A stretch of 64,000 nucleotides of DNA from AE-B3B sp964543295 (GTDB lineage: Bacteria > Aerophobota > Aerophobia > Aerophobales > AE-B3A), in the NCBI GenBank assembly GCA_964543295.1, contig CAZIXA010000005.1:1-64000 (forward strand), written 5' to 3'. Below the pieces are notes generated by a model. It ran no database searches, had not been told where the DNA came from, and worked only from the letters and a program-made list of their open reading frames with translations. Positions 17,499 through 26,693 of this stretch are shown piece by piece. Both the position numbers and the translations under genes were made by a program. How positions within the stretch are numbered: position 1 is the stretch's first letter; the number at the start of each line of letters is the position of its first letter.

Positions 17499-18251
17499 AT
17501 GTTGGAAGTAGTCGATCTGGACAAAAGCTTTGGGGGAATTAAAGCGGTTGATGGATGTTCGTTGAAGGTAAAGCAAGGTTCTATCACTGGCCTCATTGGA
17601 CCTAACGGGGCCGGAAAAACCACCCTCTTTAATTTAATCACCGGGTTTTATGAACCGGATGGAGGAGAGATCTGGTTCAGCGGGGAGCGAATTGGCGGTC
17701 TTTCTCCCCATAAGATTGCCAGAAGAGCACTAACCAGAACTTTTCAAATTCCCCGAGAACTCAAAGAGATGACGGTACTGGAGAATCTAATGGTGGTCCC
17801 TGAAAATCAGGTAGGAGAGCGTATCTGGAATTCGTTTTTTCGCCCCGGAGTTGTGAGACGCCAGGAGAGAGAACTTAGAGATGAGGCCCTGGAGGTGCTG
17901 GAGTTTGTGGAGCTTATTGATTTGGCCAATGAATACGCCAAGAATCTATCCTCTGGTCAGAAAAAACTTCTGGAACTGGCTAGAACGTTAATGGCTGAAC
18001 CTAAAATGATCCTTCTGGATGAACCTGGGGCAGGAGTGAATCCGACCTTGATGAGAAAGCTGACCCGGAACATTGAGAAGCTTCGCCAGAGAGGAAAAAC
18101 CTTCTTTCTTATCGAGCACGATATGGATCTCATTATGAAACTTTGTGACACCGTAATAGTCATGAATAAGGGAAGACAACTAGCAGAAGGAACACCGGAT
18201 GAGATTAAAAAGAATGAAAGCGTACTGGAGGCATATCTGGGAGGAAGCTAG
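17499..18251 (+). CDS. livG: branched-chain amino-acid ABC transporter ATP-binding protein LivG
   Basis: A 250-residue ATPase. Walker A GPNGAGKTT is at about 36-44, and the LivG landmark RTFQIPRELKEMTVLENLMV follows. The signature is LSSGQKKLLELARTLM, Walker B is MILLDEPGAGVNP, and the switch His is in FLIEHDMD. It pairs with LivF to energise uptake of leucine, isoleucine or valine, or of a related amide or short peptide. GAGGTG lies upstream of the ATG. In the 218-bp gap before it a TTGACA occurs at 17436-17441, but no convincing -10. Confidence 0.9.
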   Translation: MLEVVDLDKSFGGIKAVDGCSLKVKQGSITGLIGPNGAGKTTLFNLITGFYEPDGGEIWFSGERIGGLSPHKIARRALTRTFQIPRELKEMTVLENLMVVPENQVGERIWNSFFRPGVVRRQERELRDEALEVLEFVELIDLANEYAKNLSSGQKKLLELARTLMAEPKMILLDEPGAGVNPTLMRKLTRNIEKLRQRGKTFFLIEHDMDLIMKLCDTVIVMNKGRQLAEGTPDEIKKNESVLEAYLGGS

Positions 18252-18253
18252 AG

Positions 18254-18955
18254 ATGATTCTTGAGGCACACAATATTAAAGCTGGTTATGGAGGAGTGGA
18301 GATTCTGCACGGGATTTCTATGGGGGTAGATAAAGCAGAGATTATTTCTATCATTGGTCCTAACGGAGCCGGTAAATCTACTCTCATGAAGACTATCCTC
18401 GGGCTCTTAAGGCCCACGCATGGCAAAATAATCTTCGATGGTCACGATATTACTGGTCTATCACCGGACAAGATAGTAAGGCGAGGTATCTGTTATGTTC
18501 CTCAAACGGACAACGTCTTCCCGTCCTTAACGGTGGAAGAGAATCTGGAGATGGGAGCTTTTATCAGGAAGGATAATTTTAGAGGTAGGATGAAAGAGGT
18601 CTATGGGATCTTCCCCGATTTAACGAAGGCAAAAAGATTCCGAGTAAGAAAACTCTCAGGAGGTCAGCGCCAGATGGTGGCCATGGCCAGGGCCTTAATG
18701 CTCGATCCCCAGGTTTTACTTCTGGATGAGCCTTCAGCAAGTCTTTCTCCGAGACTGGTGAAGTTAATCTTTGAAAAAATTGTAGAAATAAACCAATCCG
18801 GGGTAGGTGTTCTCATGGTCGAGCAGAATGCCCGGGAGGCTTTGAAACTCTGTCACAGAGGGTATGTCCTGGCTATGGGCCACAAGAAATTTGAAGACAC
18901 CGGGCAGGCTCTACTTAATAACGAAAAGCTAGGAAAGCTTTATTTGGGAGGTTAG
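18254..18955 (+). CDS. livF: branched-chain amino-acid ABC transporter ATP-binding protein LivF
   Basis: A 233-residue ATPase, the partner of LivG. Walker A GPNGAGKST, the LivF landmark GICYVPQTDNVFPSLTVEEN, the signature LSGGQRQMVAMARALM, Walker B VLLLDEPSASLSP and the LivF-type ending MVEQNAREAL in place of a switch His region are all present. It starts two bases after the livG stop. Here the order is livG-livF-livH-livM, with the binding protein convergent on the opposite strand. Confidence 0.9.
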   Translation: MILEAHNIKAGYGGVEILHGISMGVDKAEIISIIGPNGAGKSTLMKTILGLLRPTHGKIIFDGHDITGLSPDKIVRRGICYVPQTDNVFPSLTVEENLEMGAFIRKDNFRGRMKEVYGIFPDLTKAKRFRVRKLSGGQRQMVAMARALMLDPQVLLLDEPSASLSPRLVKLIFEKIVEINQSGVGVLMVEQNAREALKLCHRGYVLAMGHKKFEDTGQALLNNEKLGKLYLGG

Positions 18956-18957
18956 GA

Positions 18958-19878
18958 CTGGAACTACTTTCTGAAATTCCCCAGTTAATTGTATACGGCA
19001 TTATTTCGGGAAGTATTATCACTCTGGGAGCAATTGGTCTATCCCTGACCTACCGAATTTTGAATTTTGCCAATTTCTCTCACGGCGACATTATGTCTCT
19101 GGGTGCTTTTCTGGCTCTAGTTTCTCTCACCCTCATGCGTGGATTAGGCATTCCTGATAGCCCATTTGGTCCCCTTTCCTTTGGCTTGCCTATGATCCTG
19201 GCTTTTTTTATAGCCCTTTTATTGACCGGACTAGCAGCTATTATTATTGACCGCATCCTCTACTTAAGACTACGTAGAACCGGACCCATCATATTACTCA
19301 TTGCTGCAGTAGGAGTGTCCTTCTCTTTAAGGAACATCATCCAATTCATCTGGGGACCTCAGCCCCAGTACTATTTTAAAGCAATTCAAATTGCGCGCAA
19401 GATACCTCTCCTGGGGATCAGGATCAAACCTGACGAGGTCTTTATTATCGCGGTTGTGGCCTTTTTGGTTATTGGCTTACACTTTTTCTTACAAAAAACC
19501 AAAATGGGCAAGGCCATGCGGGCTGCCTCCGACAATATGGAATTGGCCCGGGTTAGCGGCATCGATACAGAAAAAGTAATCATGTGGACCTGGGCAATTG
19601 GGGCAGCTCTGGCTGCGGCGGGGGGGACGTTATCCGGGATCGAAAACAAATTTATAACCCCCGACATGGGCTGGCAGATGCTTCTTCCTATCTTTGCTGC
19701 CGTGATTCTGGGAGGAATAGGAAGTCCCTATGGAGCCATGGCCGGAGGAATGATCATCGGTCTTTCAGGGGAGATCTCCACCGCCTTCATTTCCACTGCC
19801 TATAAGCCGGCAGTTGCTTTCATAATTATGGTCATTATGTTGATTATCAAACCCAGAGGACTTTTTGGGGCAAGATAA
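18958..19878 (+). CDS. livH: branched-chain amino-acid ABC permease LivH, probable CTG start
   Basis: A 306-residue permease with about eight spans. The first ATG/GTG/TTG in frame is a TTG at 19060, inside the conserved LivH start region (RILNFANFSHGD), which would delete the first span. The frame is open back to LELLSEIPQLIVYGIISGSI, a standard LivH N-terminus, beginning at CTG 18958. GGGAGG (18946-18951) sits 6 bp before that CTG, so CTG initiation is strongly suggested. The EAA-like loop lies near KTKMGKAMRAASDN. It forms the channel with LivM. Confidence 0.85.
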   Translation: MELLSEIPQLIVYGIISGSIITLGAIGLSLTYRILNFANFSHGDIMSLGAFLALVSLTLMRGLGIPDSPFGPLSFGLPMILAFFIALLLTGLAAIIIDRILYLRLRRTGPIILLIAAVGVSFSLRNIIQFIWGPQPQYYFKAIQIARKIPLLGIRIKPDEVFIIAVVAFLVIGLHFFLQKTKMGKAMRAASDNMELARVSGIDTEKVIMWTWAIGAALAAAGGTLSGIENKFITPDMGWQMLLPIFAAVILGGIGSPYGAMAGGMIIGLSGEISTAFISTAYKPAVAFIIMVIMLIIKPRGLFGAR

Positions 19879-20904
19879 ATGGACACTTTCGTAGGAATTC
19901 TTAACTATCTGGTCTTCTTTGCCATTACGGCTGGTATCTATGCTGTTCTTTGTCTGGGACTCAATATCCAGTGGGGTTATACTGGTCTATTTAATATCGG
20001 AATTGCTGGTTTTTATGCAGTAGGGGCATATACCTCAGCTCTTCTTTCCGGTCCCCCTCCGGGGCCTCTTGACTGGCGAATAGTGGGGGGCTTTCAGCTC
20101 CCTTGGGTGGTGGGACTTCTGGGGGCAATCATCGCATCGGGGATAATAGCTCTCTTTATCGGACTTCTTGCCTTGCGCCTTAAAGAAGATTACCTGGCCA
20201 TTGCCACTATCGGGATTGCCGAGGTCATTCGGCTCATTTTGAAAAACGAGGGCTGGTTAAGCAATACCGTCTGGGGTATTAAACATATCCCTTCGCCTCT
20301 TCACAAACCGATCGAGGCTGCAGTTTCCAGTTTTCTTAAGGGACATCCTCAGCTCTCGCCCTGGCTAGTTCATTTTATCTCCAATGCCTATAATTGGTTC
20401 TACCTGGCCCTGGTACTGGTAATCCTAGGACTTCTCTATTGGACTAGCGAGAGGAGCATCCGATCCCCTTGGGGTCGGGTCTTAAGAACAATTCGCGAGG
20501 ATGAAGCCGTAGCCGCCGTGACCGGGAAGAACGTTTTCTCGTTTAAGCTCCAGTCTTTCGTCTTAGGAGCCATGGTTATGGGGATGGCGGGAAGTCTATA
20601 TGCTCATTATGCTAAATTCATTGATGCCAGCAGCTTTGAGCCTCTTTATGGTACCTTCCTTATCTGGGTGATGCTAATCGCAGGAGGAAGTGGAAACTCA
20701 AAAGGGGCCATCTTGGGGGCTTTTGTCATCTGGGGTATCTGGGCAGGAACGGAGTTTCTTACCGGGTATTTTGCTTTTTCTGGTGCCCGAGCCGGAGCTC
20801 TGCGGGTAATTGCCGTTGGAGTCCTTCTAGAGTTAACCCTGCTTTTGCGCCCTCAGGGCATTTTAGGCGAGGAAAAGATAGTTTCCAGGATGCTTAAGAA
20901 ATAA
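19879..20904 (+). CDS. livM: branched-chain amino-acid ABC permease LivM
   Basis: A 341-residue permease with about ten spans. Family landmarks are LCLGLNIQWGYTGLFNIG, ALRLKEDYLAIATIGIAEVI and TIREDEAVAAVTGKN, the last being the coupling region that contacts LivG/LivF. It begins directly after the livH stop, with GGGG just upstream. It is longer than E. coli LivM only in the loop around 135-165, which has no obvious motif. Last gene of the plus-strand operon. Confidence 0.9.
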   Translation: MDTFVGILNYLVFFAITAGIYAVLCLGLNIQWGYTGLFNIGIAGFYAVGAYTSALLSGPPPGPLDWRIVGGFQLPWVVGLLGAIIASGIIALFIGLLALRLKEDYLAIATIGIAEVIRLILKNEGWLSNTVWGIKHIPSPLHKPIEAAVSSFLKGHPQLSPWLVHFISNAYNWFYLALVLVILGLLYWTSERSIRSPWGRVLRTIREDEAVAAVTGKNVFSFKLQSFVLGAMVMGMAGSLYAHYAKFIDASSFEPLYGTFLIWVMLIAGGSGNSKGAILGAFVIWGIWAGTEFLTGYFAFSGARAGALRVIAVGVLLELTLLLRPQGILGEEKIVSRMLKK

Positions 20905-20930
20905 GCTTAAAGCACTCCTTCATAACTGTT

Positions 20931-21070
20931 CAGCCGCAGATTTACGCAGATATTTTTCTTTTATTATTACACAAATCTTTTGAATTCCGGTTTTCTACCA
21001 AAATTCAGTAATAAGCCAACTTTCATAGATTGCCTTCAAGTAATTAATCTGTGTTCATCTATGGCTAAAG
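20931..21070 (-). repeat. GxxExxY-gene relic, copy 1
   Basis: On the minus strand, VGLLLNFGRKPEFKRFV followed by a stop at 20967 is the C-terminus of the GxxExxY (PDDEXK-like) family, and NYLKA lies upstream with the frame broken. Flanking cagccgcagatttacgcaga and a gttcatct…tggctaaa segment match those of copy 2 at 49780-49954. Only the gene end survives. Confidence 0.6.
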
Positions 21071-21095
21071 AATTTCCTTCATTTTTCAAAAAGAA

Positions 21096-21124
21096 GAAGG
21101 CCTGTCCATCTAAGACAGGCCTTC
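21096..21124 (-). terminator. strong terminator of the binding-protein gene
   Basis: A perfect 11-bp stem GAAGGCCTGTC / GACAGGCCTTC with a 7-nt loop. Read on the minus strand it is followed by TTCTTTTT, and it starts 25 bp past the stop of the binding-protein gene at 21149. The stem could also block readthrough from livM on the plus strand. Confidence 0.85.
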
Positions 21125-21148
21125 TGTTGAGGCAAATGCAAACCTAAT

Positions 21149-22384
21149 TTACATTTTGACCGGATAGGTTCGCACAGTTATCACCTTACCTGCGGTAATG
21201 AACCATACCTCAATTCCTCCTTCACTCATGTCACCATTCTCGTTTATGGTGCAGGGCCCGGCGACCCCTTGATAATTAACGTCAGCACCAGCTTTTACAA
21301 GACCCAAGGCCTTGACAAACTCGTTATAGGTGACCTCCACCCCGGGGGGATTGGCTACTGCTCTCAGGTTATCCCGGATGGCTCGACCTTGTTCGGCCCG
21401 GGACATCTTGAGAAAATCCGGACCTGTCTTCTGGATGGCCAGGGCGATCAGAGCTACGGCATCGTAACTTTCGCCGCGGAAGGGTACCGTTGACTTTCCA
21501 TACTTGGCAATATAGTCAGCCTCAAATTGTTCTGCCGCTTTCGACTCAAGTGGTCCGGGTGCGGTGCCGAAAGACCCTTCAATATACTGAGAGGCTGGGC
21601 CTGCCGCTACTGCTTCACCTTTCATACCATCAGGAAAAAGGTATTTCCCCTGGTATCCCAGTTCTACAGCCTGTACCAGTATTTTGTTTCCATCCACCGG
21701 GTAAGCTGTTAGTTGGAGAACCTCGGGATTCCCCTTTATAGCTGCTTCCACCTCTCCCCGGTAGGAGGGCTTACCCTCCTCATAGGGAACCATAGCCAAA
21801 ACCTTTCCACCTCTTTCTTCAAAAGCTTTCTTGAAGACCTCTGCCAGTCCTTTGCCGTAGGGGTTATTTACATACATTACCGAAGCACTCTTGAAGCCCA
21901 ATAATTCGGCGGCCTGCCGTGCATTTACAACTCCCTGGAGAGCATCGGATACACAGGTGCGATAGACAAAGTCATTATCATCAAGGTCGGTGATGGCAGG
22001 TGAAGTAGAAGCAGGGGAGATCTGAACCACCTCATTAGCTATGGTGATGCTGGAGACAGCAAAGGTGACCCCGCTACTGAGGGCCCCGACTAGTGCGGGA
22101 ACTTTGTCAATCTCCACCAGCTTAGTTGCTGCATCACGGCCCACTGCCGGAGCAGTCCCCGTATCTCTTACCACGATTTCCAGGAGCTCACCCAGTAGAC
22201 CTCCAGCCTCATTTATCTGATCCACGGCTAATTTAGCCCCATTGGCAATAGGAGGGCCAAAGGGAGCCAGAGCACCGGTAAGAGAATACAATCCCCCAAT
22301 TCTGATAGTTGCTCCTACCCCGCCGCCGGTGGTTAATCCCAACAAAAACAGTAAAGCAGCCATGATAATCAATATTTTCTTCAT
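21149..22384 (-). CDS. livK: branched-chain amino-acid ABC transporter substrate-binding protein
   Basis: A 411-residue periplasmic-type binding protein (LivJ/LivK family). Residues 1-25 are a signal peptide (MKKILIIMAALLFLLGL). Landmarks are RIGGLYSLTGALAPFG, GAKLAVDQINEAGG and the ligand-region ISPASTSPA. The start at 22384 has GGAGG 9 bp upstream; the longer frame to 22432 adds a non-signal leader. It is convergent with the permease operon, so it has its own promoter, which I could not place in 22433-22520. The binding pocket preference (Leu/Ile/Val, amides or others) cannot be told. Confidence 0.88.
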   Translation of the reverse strand: MKKILIIMAALLFLLGLTTGGGVGATIRIGGLYSLTGALAPFGPPIANGAKLAVDQINEAGGLLGELLEIVVRDTGTAPAVGRDAATKLVEIDKVPALVGALSSGVTFAVSSITIANEVVQISPASTSPAITDLDDNDFVYRTCVSDALQGVVNARQAAELLGFKSASVMYVNNPYGKGLAEVFKKAFEERGGKVLAMVPYEEGKPSYRGEVEAAIKGNPEVLQLTAYPVDGNKILVQAVELGYQGKYLFPDGMKGEAVAAGPASQYIEGSFGTAPGPLESKAAEQFEADYIAKYGKSTVPFRGESYDAVALIALAIQKTGPDFLKMSRAEQGRAIRDNLRAVANPPGVEVTYNEFVKALGLVKAGADVNYQGVAGPCTINENGDMSEGGIEVWFITAGKVITVRTYPVKM

Positions 22385-22658
22385 CTTGAGAAACCTCCTT
22401 CTCTCACAATTTCTTAGCTTCGAGTTAGACAAGATTTACTCCTTACCTTTGCAAAATAGTTTTTTTCCTCTTCAAACTATCCCTTACCTACGACAATTCC
22501 TGGACCTTGTCTAAAAAATAGTTCTTTTTTCACCCCCTTTCACGGCTTTTTTACCCAGATTTATTACCCCATCTTTCTAAAAAGGACCAATCCAGTTGCT
22601 CCTTATCTTAGAGATAATTTAATTTTAGTCAAGTGATACTCTTTCACCTTTTGTTTTC

Positions 22659-22686
22659 TTGACAGAGGCTTCCTTTCTGCTAGACT
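22659..22686 (+). promoter_or_regulatory. putative promoter of yebC-tldD-tldE
   Basis: TTGACA at 22659-22664, a 16-bp spacer and TAGACT at 22681-22686, about 30 bp before the yebC start. The -10 is four of six bases to consensus. The rest of the gap 22433-22716 shows nothing else. Confidence 0.5.
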
Positions 22687-22716
22687 ACTTCAAAAGACGC
22701 GAGGAGGTGATGCACC

Positions 22717-23460
22717 GTGTCAGGTCATTCTAAATGGAGCAGTATAAAACACAAAAAGGCAAAGAAGGATGCCCAAAGAGGCCAGACTTTCAGTAAGATT
22801 TCCCGTAAACTGACCATCGAAGCAAGAGCGGGGGCAGATCTCCAGACCAATCCCGGCTTGCGTCTGACGGTAGAGATGGCCCAGGAGGCGGGAATGCCCA
22901 AGTCCAATATTCAAAGGGCCATCCAGCGAGGTACAGGTGAGCTTCCCGGAGTTAGCTATGAGGAATTCACCTGTGAGGGATACGGGCCAGGAGGAGCGGC
23001 CTTGCTTATCGAGGGAGTTACCGACAATAAAAAAAGGGCTATCTCTCAGATAAGGCATATTCTAAGCCAACATGGAGGTCATTTAGGAGAAGTAGGATGT
23101 GTTAACTGGTTGTTTGACCGCAAAGGAACAATGATACTGGACAAAAGCAAAGTAGATGAAGATAAGGTAATTGATCTAGCAGTTGAGGCAGGGGCAGAGG
23201 ATATAAAGGATGAAGATGATACCCTGGAGATTGTTTTTACACCCGAGCAATTTGCTCAAATTAAAGAGAATATAAAGAAAGCCGGATACCCCCCTGAACT
23301 ACTTGAATTGACAATGGTTCCCCAGACTACCGTTCCCCTTGAAGAAAAAGAGGCTCTTCAAATGCTTCGCTTGATGGATGCTTTGGAGGAATCCGAGGAC
23401 ATTCAGAGAGTTTATGCTAACTTTGACATTACTGACGAGATTATGGAAAAGGTTGGCTGA
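22717..23460 (+). CDS. yebC: YebC/PmpR-family protein
   Basis: A 247-residue protein of the YebC/TACO1 family, known as a DNA-binding regulator in some bacteria and as a factor relieving ribosome stalling at proline-rich stretches. The hallmark start SGHSKWSSIKHKKAKKDAQRG, the GxPKSNIQRAI motif, and YEGYGPGG-like YECEGYGPGG region are present (here CEGYGPGGAALLIEG). Length is typical. GTG start with GGAGGTGAT upstream. The stop abuts the tldD start, an operon not common in model bacteria. Confidence 0.92.
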   Translation: MSGHSKWSSIKHKKAKKDAQRGQTFSKISRKLTIEARAGADLQTNPGLRLTVEMAQEAGMPKSNIQRAIQRGTGELPGVSYEEFTCEGYGPGGAALLIEGVTDNKKRAISQIRHILSQHGGHLGEVGCVNWLFDRKGTMILDKSKVDEDKVIDLAVEAGAEDIKDEDDTLEIVFTPEQFAQIKENIKKAGYPPELLELTMVPQTTVPLEEKEALQMLRLMDALEESEDIQRVYANFDITDEIMEKVG

Positions 23461-24822
23461 ATGAAGGCTTATCTAACCTCCTGTTTGGAGAAAGCCAAAG
23501 CAGATTACATCGAGATCAGGTATGAGGAAATCAGAGTCGTTGAGATTCACTATGTGGGAAAAGAGCTGGAGGCAATTGGAGAATCTTCAGAAAAGGGAGG
23601 GGCTATTAGGGCTAAGATCAAGGGTGGATGGAGTTTTGTTTCTTTTAACGATATAGATAAATTAAAATATTATTTAAGACTGGCGGTGGACGAGGCTTCT
23701 CTGATAAAAAAAGGGAAGATAAAGCTGGCCCCGGTTCCGCCTCTGGACAGAAAAGTATCGATCCAGGTGCAAAAAGACCCTCGCCAGATTTCTCTGGAGG
23801 AGAAGCATCTCCTCTGTAGCCGCTACAACCAGATTCTTCTTTCCTCTAAGCAAATCCAGACCTCTGACTTAAAATATGCGGATGTTCGTATAATAAAGTA
23901 TTTCCTTAATTCGGAAGGAACTTACATTGAGCAGGAGAGAATAGACACAGTTTTAGGAATGACAGCCATAGCCCGAAGAGCTGATAATATTCAATCTGCC
24001 CGTGAGGGAATAGGAGGAGTCGGTGGATATGAGCTGGTGGAAGGAAGAGAAAAGGAAGCAGAAAAAGCAGCCCGACGAGCAGAAGATCTTCTTGACGCCG
24101 AGCCAGCCACAGGAGGTAGATACACTGTAATAGTAGATCCCAAACTAAGCGGGGTGTTTGCCCATGAAGCCTTTGGACATCTTTCCGAAGCCGATTTTCT
24201 CTATGAGAACAGGAGAATGCAAAAGATTATGCGGTTGGGAAGGGTGTTTGGATCGAGTCAGCTCAATATCATTGATGAGCCTAAAATTAAAGGAGAAGGG
24301 GGCTATTATCTCTACGACGATGAAGGAGTTGAGGCTCAAAAGACTTATCTGATCAAAGAGGGTAAATTGGTCGGTCGACTCCATTCTCGAGAAACAGCCG
24401 CCAGAATGAGAGAACATCCCACCGGGAACGCCAGGGCCATTAGCTACGAGTATCCTCCTATAGTCAGAATGAGTAACACTTATATTGCCCCGGGTAATAA
24501 ATCCCTGGAAGAGATGATAGCCGAGGTAGAAGAGGGAATATACGCTAAGGGGTTTCGTGGTGGTCAAACTAACCTGGAAATGTTTACCTTTTCTCCAGAG
24601 GAGGGTTATCTCATCCGGAAAGGTAAATTGGGAAAGAAGCTAAGGGATTTGAATCTCACCGGTAACATTTTCACCACACTCTCCAATATTGAGGATATCG
24701 GTAATGATCTCGTATTTTTTACCGGGCCCGGGGGCTGTGGGAAGGGGGCTCAGTCTCCCTTACCGGTATCTACCGGAGGACCTCACCTGAAGATCCGGGA
24801 CGTAGTGGTAGGGGGAAGATAG
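23461..24822 (+). CDS. tldD: TldD-family metalloprotease subunit
   Basis: A 453-residue protein of the TldD/PmbA family. TldD carries the zinc site, here HEAFGHLSEAD (HExxxH) near residues 234-244. With TldE it forms a heterodimer that cleaves unfolded peptides, known from maturation of microcin B17 and degradation of CcdA. Conserved GRYTVIVDPKLSGVFAHEA and GKGAQSPLPVSTGGPHLKI near the C-terminus support the call. The ATG follows the yebC stop without a gap, and the next gene starts after one base. Confidence 0.9.
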   Translation: MKAYLTSCLEKAKADYIEIRYEEIRVVEIHYVGKELEAIGESSEKGGAIRAKIKGGWSFVSFNDIDKLKYYLRLAVDEASLIKKGKIKLAPVPPLDRKVSIQVQKDPRQISLEEKHLLCSRYNQILLSSKQIQTSDLKYADVRIIKYFLNSEGTYIEQERIDTVLGMTAIARRADNIQSAREGIGGVGGYELVEGREKEAEKAARRAEDLLDAEPATGGRYTVIVDPKLSGVFAHEAFGHLSEADFLYENRRMQKIMRLGRVFGSSQLNIIDEPKIKGEGGYYLYDDEGVEAQKTYLIKEGKLVGRLHSRETAARMREHPTGNARAISYEYPPIVRMSNTYIAPGNKSLEEMIAEVEEGIYAKGFRGGQTNLEMFTFSPEEGYLIRKGKLGKKLRDLNLTGNIFTTLSNIEDIGNDLVFFTGPGGCGKGAQSPLPVSTGGPHLKIRDVVVGGR

Positions 24823-24823
24823 T

Positions 24824-26116
24824 ATGGAAAAGATTATGGAGATAGCTACTCATCGTGCTGAAGAGGCCGAGCTTTACAGGGTAAGATCCCAGACGAAAGA
24901 AGTTGGATTCCAGGCCGATAAACTTAAGTCGGTTGAGTCAGCCTTTGAGGATGGAGTTGGGCTGCGGGTGATTAAAAATCAGAGAATTGGATTTTCCAGT
25001 CTTACCGATTTAAATGATCTCCATCCTTTGATAAACTCAGCTCTTGAGTCTGCCAAATTTGGGCAAGAGGCACGTTTTAATCTTCCTCACCCGAATAAGA
25101 TTCCTTCTCCTCAATGCTATGATTCTCAGGTTATTTCTTTAAAGACCCACCAGATGGTGGAGGAGGGAGAAAGGACGATTGAGCTTATTTTGAAAGAAGC
25201 TCCTAATTTTAAATGCGAGGGGGCAGTAGAAAAGACAGAGATCGAAGTTATGATCATGAACTCAAGGGGACTTTCTTACTCTTTCAAAAAAACCAACTAT
25301 GCACTCTCATTTTACGCCTTTTTAGCCAAAGAGGGGGATTTTCTGGGAGTGCAGGAGGGTGAGGCTAGTTCTAAGTATAAGGACTGGTCTTCTTCGGTGG
25401 CCAGGAGAATAACTGAGGCCATAAGACTTTCCAGAAAGAAATCCAAAATCAACCCCGGAAGATATCCAGCTATCTTTACTCCCAGGGCGGTTCTCCTCTT
25501 ACTTCAATCATTAAAGATTGGAATCAATGGAAAAACTGTGCAAAAGAAGGCCTCCCCCCTTTTGGATAAACTCGGAACTCGCATTGTCTCACCATGTATC
25601 AACATCACTGATGATCCTCTATTTTCCTTTGGTCTAGCTACTGCTCCCTTAGATGGAGAGGGTGTACCCTCTCGCCGCACCCAGATAATTAAAGAAGGAG
25701 TGTTGAAGAATTTCATCTATGACTTACAAACGGCTGGTTTAATGGAGACTGAAAGTACCGCCAATGGAGCCAGGGGATATGATAGTCTCCCTTCCCCCTC
25801 TACCAGTAACTTCATCTTAACGGCTGGAGATGTATCTTTTAAGGAGATGGTTAAAGACATTAAAGAAGGGATCATAGTGGATCAGGTAATAGGAAGTGGA
25901 CAGAGCAATACTCTCATGGGGGAGTTCTCTGTAAACCTGGATCTGGGGTACAAGATAGAAAAGGGAAAGATTGTGGGAAGACTGAAAGACATTATGGTGA
26001 GTGGCAATGCTTATACTATGTTCAATCAAGTAGCAGTCTTGGGAAGCGAGCTTCGTTGGATAGGGTCTACAAGAACTCCGGGTATCTATTTTAAGGAGAT
26101 AAACGTAGCAGGATAG
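24824..26116 (+). CDS. tldE: TldE/PmbA-family protein
   Basis: A 430-residue partner of TldD. It shares the fold but lacks the HExxxH zinc motif (the corresponding region reads FTPRAVLLLLQSLKIGI), as expected for TldE/PmbA. Landmarks: DGVGLRVIKNQRIGFSS near 43, PLDGEGVPSRRTQII near 279 and GSGQSNTLMGEFSVNLDLG near 360. No ribosomally made peptide precursor is recognisable next to it, so a housekeeping proteolytic role is as likely as maturation of a modified peptide. Confidence 0.9.
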   Translation: MEKIMEIATHRAEEAELYRVRSQTKEVGFQADKLKSVESAFEDGVGLRVIKNQRIGFSSLTDLNDLHPLINSALESAKFGQEARFNLPHPNKIPSPQCYDSQVISLKTHQMVEEGERTIELILKEAPNFKCEGAVEKTEIEVMIMNSRGLSYSFKKTNYALSFYAFLAKEGDFLGVQEGEASSKYKDWSSSVARRITEAIRLSRKKSKINPGRYPAIFTPRAVLLLLQSLKIGINGKTVQKKASPLLDKLGTRIVSPCINITDDPLFSFGLATAPLDGEGVPSRRTQIIKEGVLKNFIYDLQTAGLMETESTANGARGYDSLPSPSTSNFILTAGDVSFKEMVKDIKEGIIVDQVIGSGQSNTLMGEFSVNLDLGYKIEKGKIVGRLKDIMVSGNAYTMFNQVAVLGSELRWIGSTRTPGIYFKEINVAG

Positions 26117-26154
26117 CATTGGGGACTAGACTCGATGTTTTTCAAGGGTTAAAA

Positions 26155-26685
26155 ATGAGAAAGGGATTGGTTCAGGTTTACACTGGTGATGGAAAGGGTA
26201 AAACCACTGCCGCCATAGGAGAGGCACTAAGGGCTAGAGGAAGAGGCCACAGGGTGATGTTAGTCCAATTCCTGAAAGGAAAAAAAGGCTCAGGCGAAAT
26301 TTCTGCTTTAGAAGAATTGGGGGTAAAAGTAATCTGCAAGGGAAAAGAGCTGGGTCTATCCCTGAACAAGATAGTAGAAGATGAGAGAAGAACCATAAGA
26401 GAGGAGTGGGGCAATTTTTTAGATAAGATTAATGAGGAAGTCTTGGCCGAGAGTTATGATTTGCTCATTCTGGATGAGATAAATGTGGCATGCCACTATG
26501 GGCTTATCGATGAGAATAAATTGATAAGGTTTATAAAAGAAAAACCAGATGGTTTAGAAATGGTTTTGACCGGGCGTTACGCCTCGCCTCGTTTGATGAA
26601 GACAGCTCACCTGGTGAGTGAAATAAAAAAAATTAAGCACCCTTATAACGAGGGAATAAAAGCAAGGGAAGGAATAGAGTTCTAA
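26155..26685 (+). CDS. cobO: cob(I)yrinic acid a,c-diamide adenosyltransferase
   Basis: A 176-residue CobA/CobO/BtuR-type enzyme that transfers the 5'-deoxyadenosyl group from ATP to Co(I) corrinoid. The P-loop YTGDGKGKTTAAIGEALR spans about 9-26, and LLILDEINVA is the Walker-B-like strand. The ATG at 26155 fits the family start and has AGGG 6 bp upstream; the frame extends to 26119 with no site. The corrinoid link suits a genome with a corrinoid iron-sulfur protein (AcsCD) and a B12 radical-SAM enzyme. Confidence 0.9.
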   Translation: MRKGLVQVYTGDGKGKTTAAIGEALRARGRGHRVMLVQFLKGKKGSGEISALEELGVKVICKGKELGLSLNKIVEDERRTIREEWGNFLDKINEEVLAESYDLLILDEINVACHYGLIDENKLIRFIKEKPDGLEMVLTGRYASPRLMKTAHLVSEIKKIKHPYNEGIKAREGIEF

Positions 26686-26693
26686 CCATAAGC

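Noticed and set aside
24145..24567. 140-residue open frame antisense to tldD
   Set aside because: It lies wholly inside the conserved TldD zinc-site region and has no ribosome-binding site or family resemblance.
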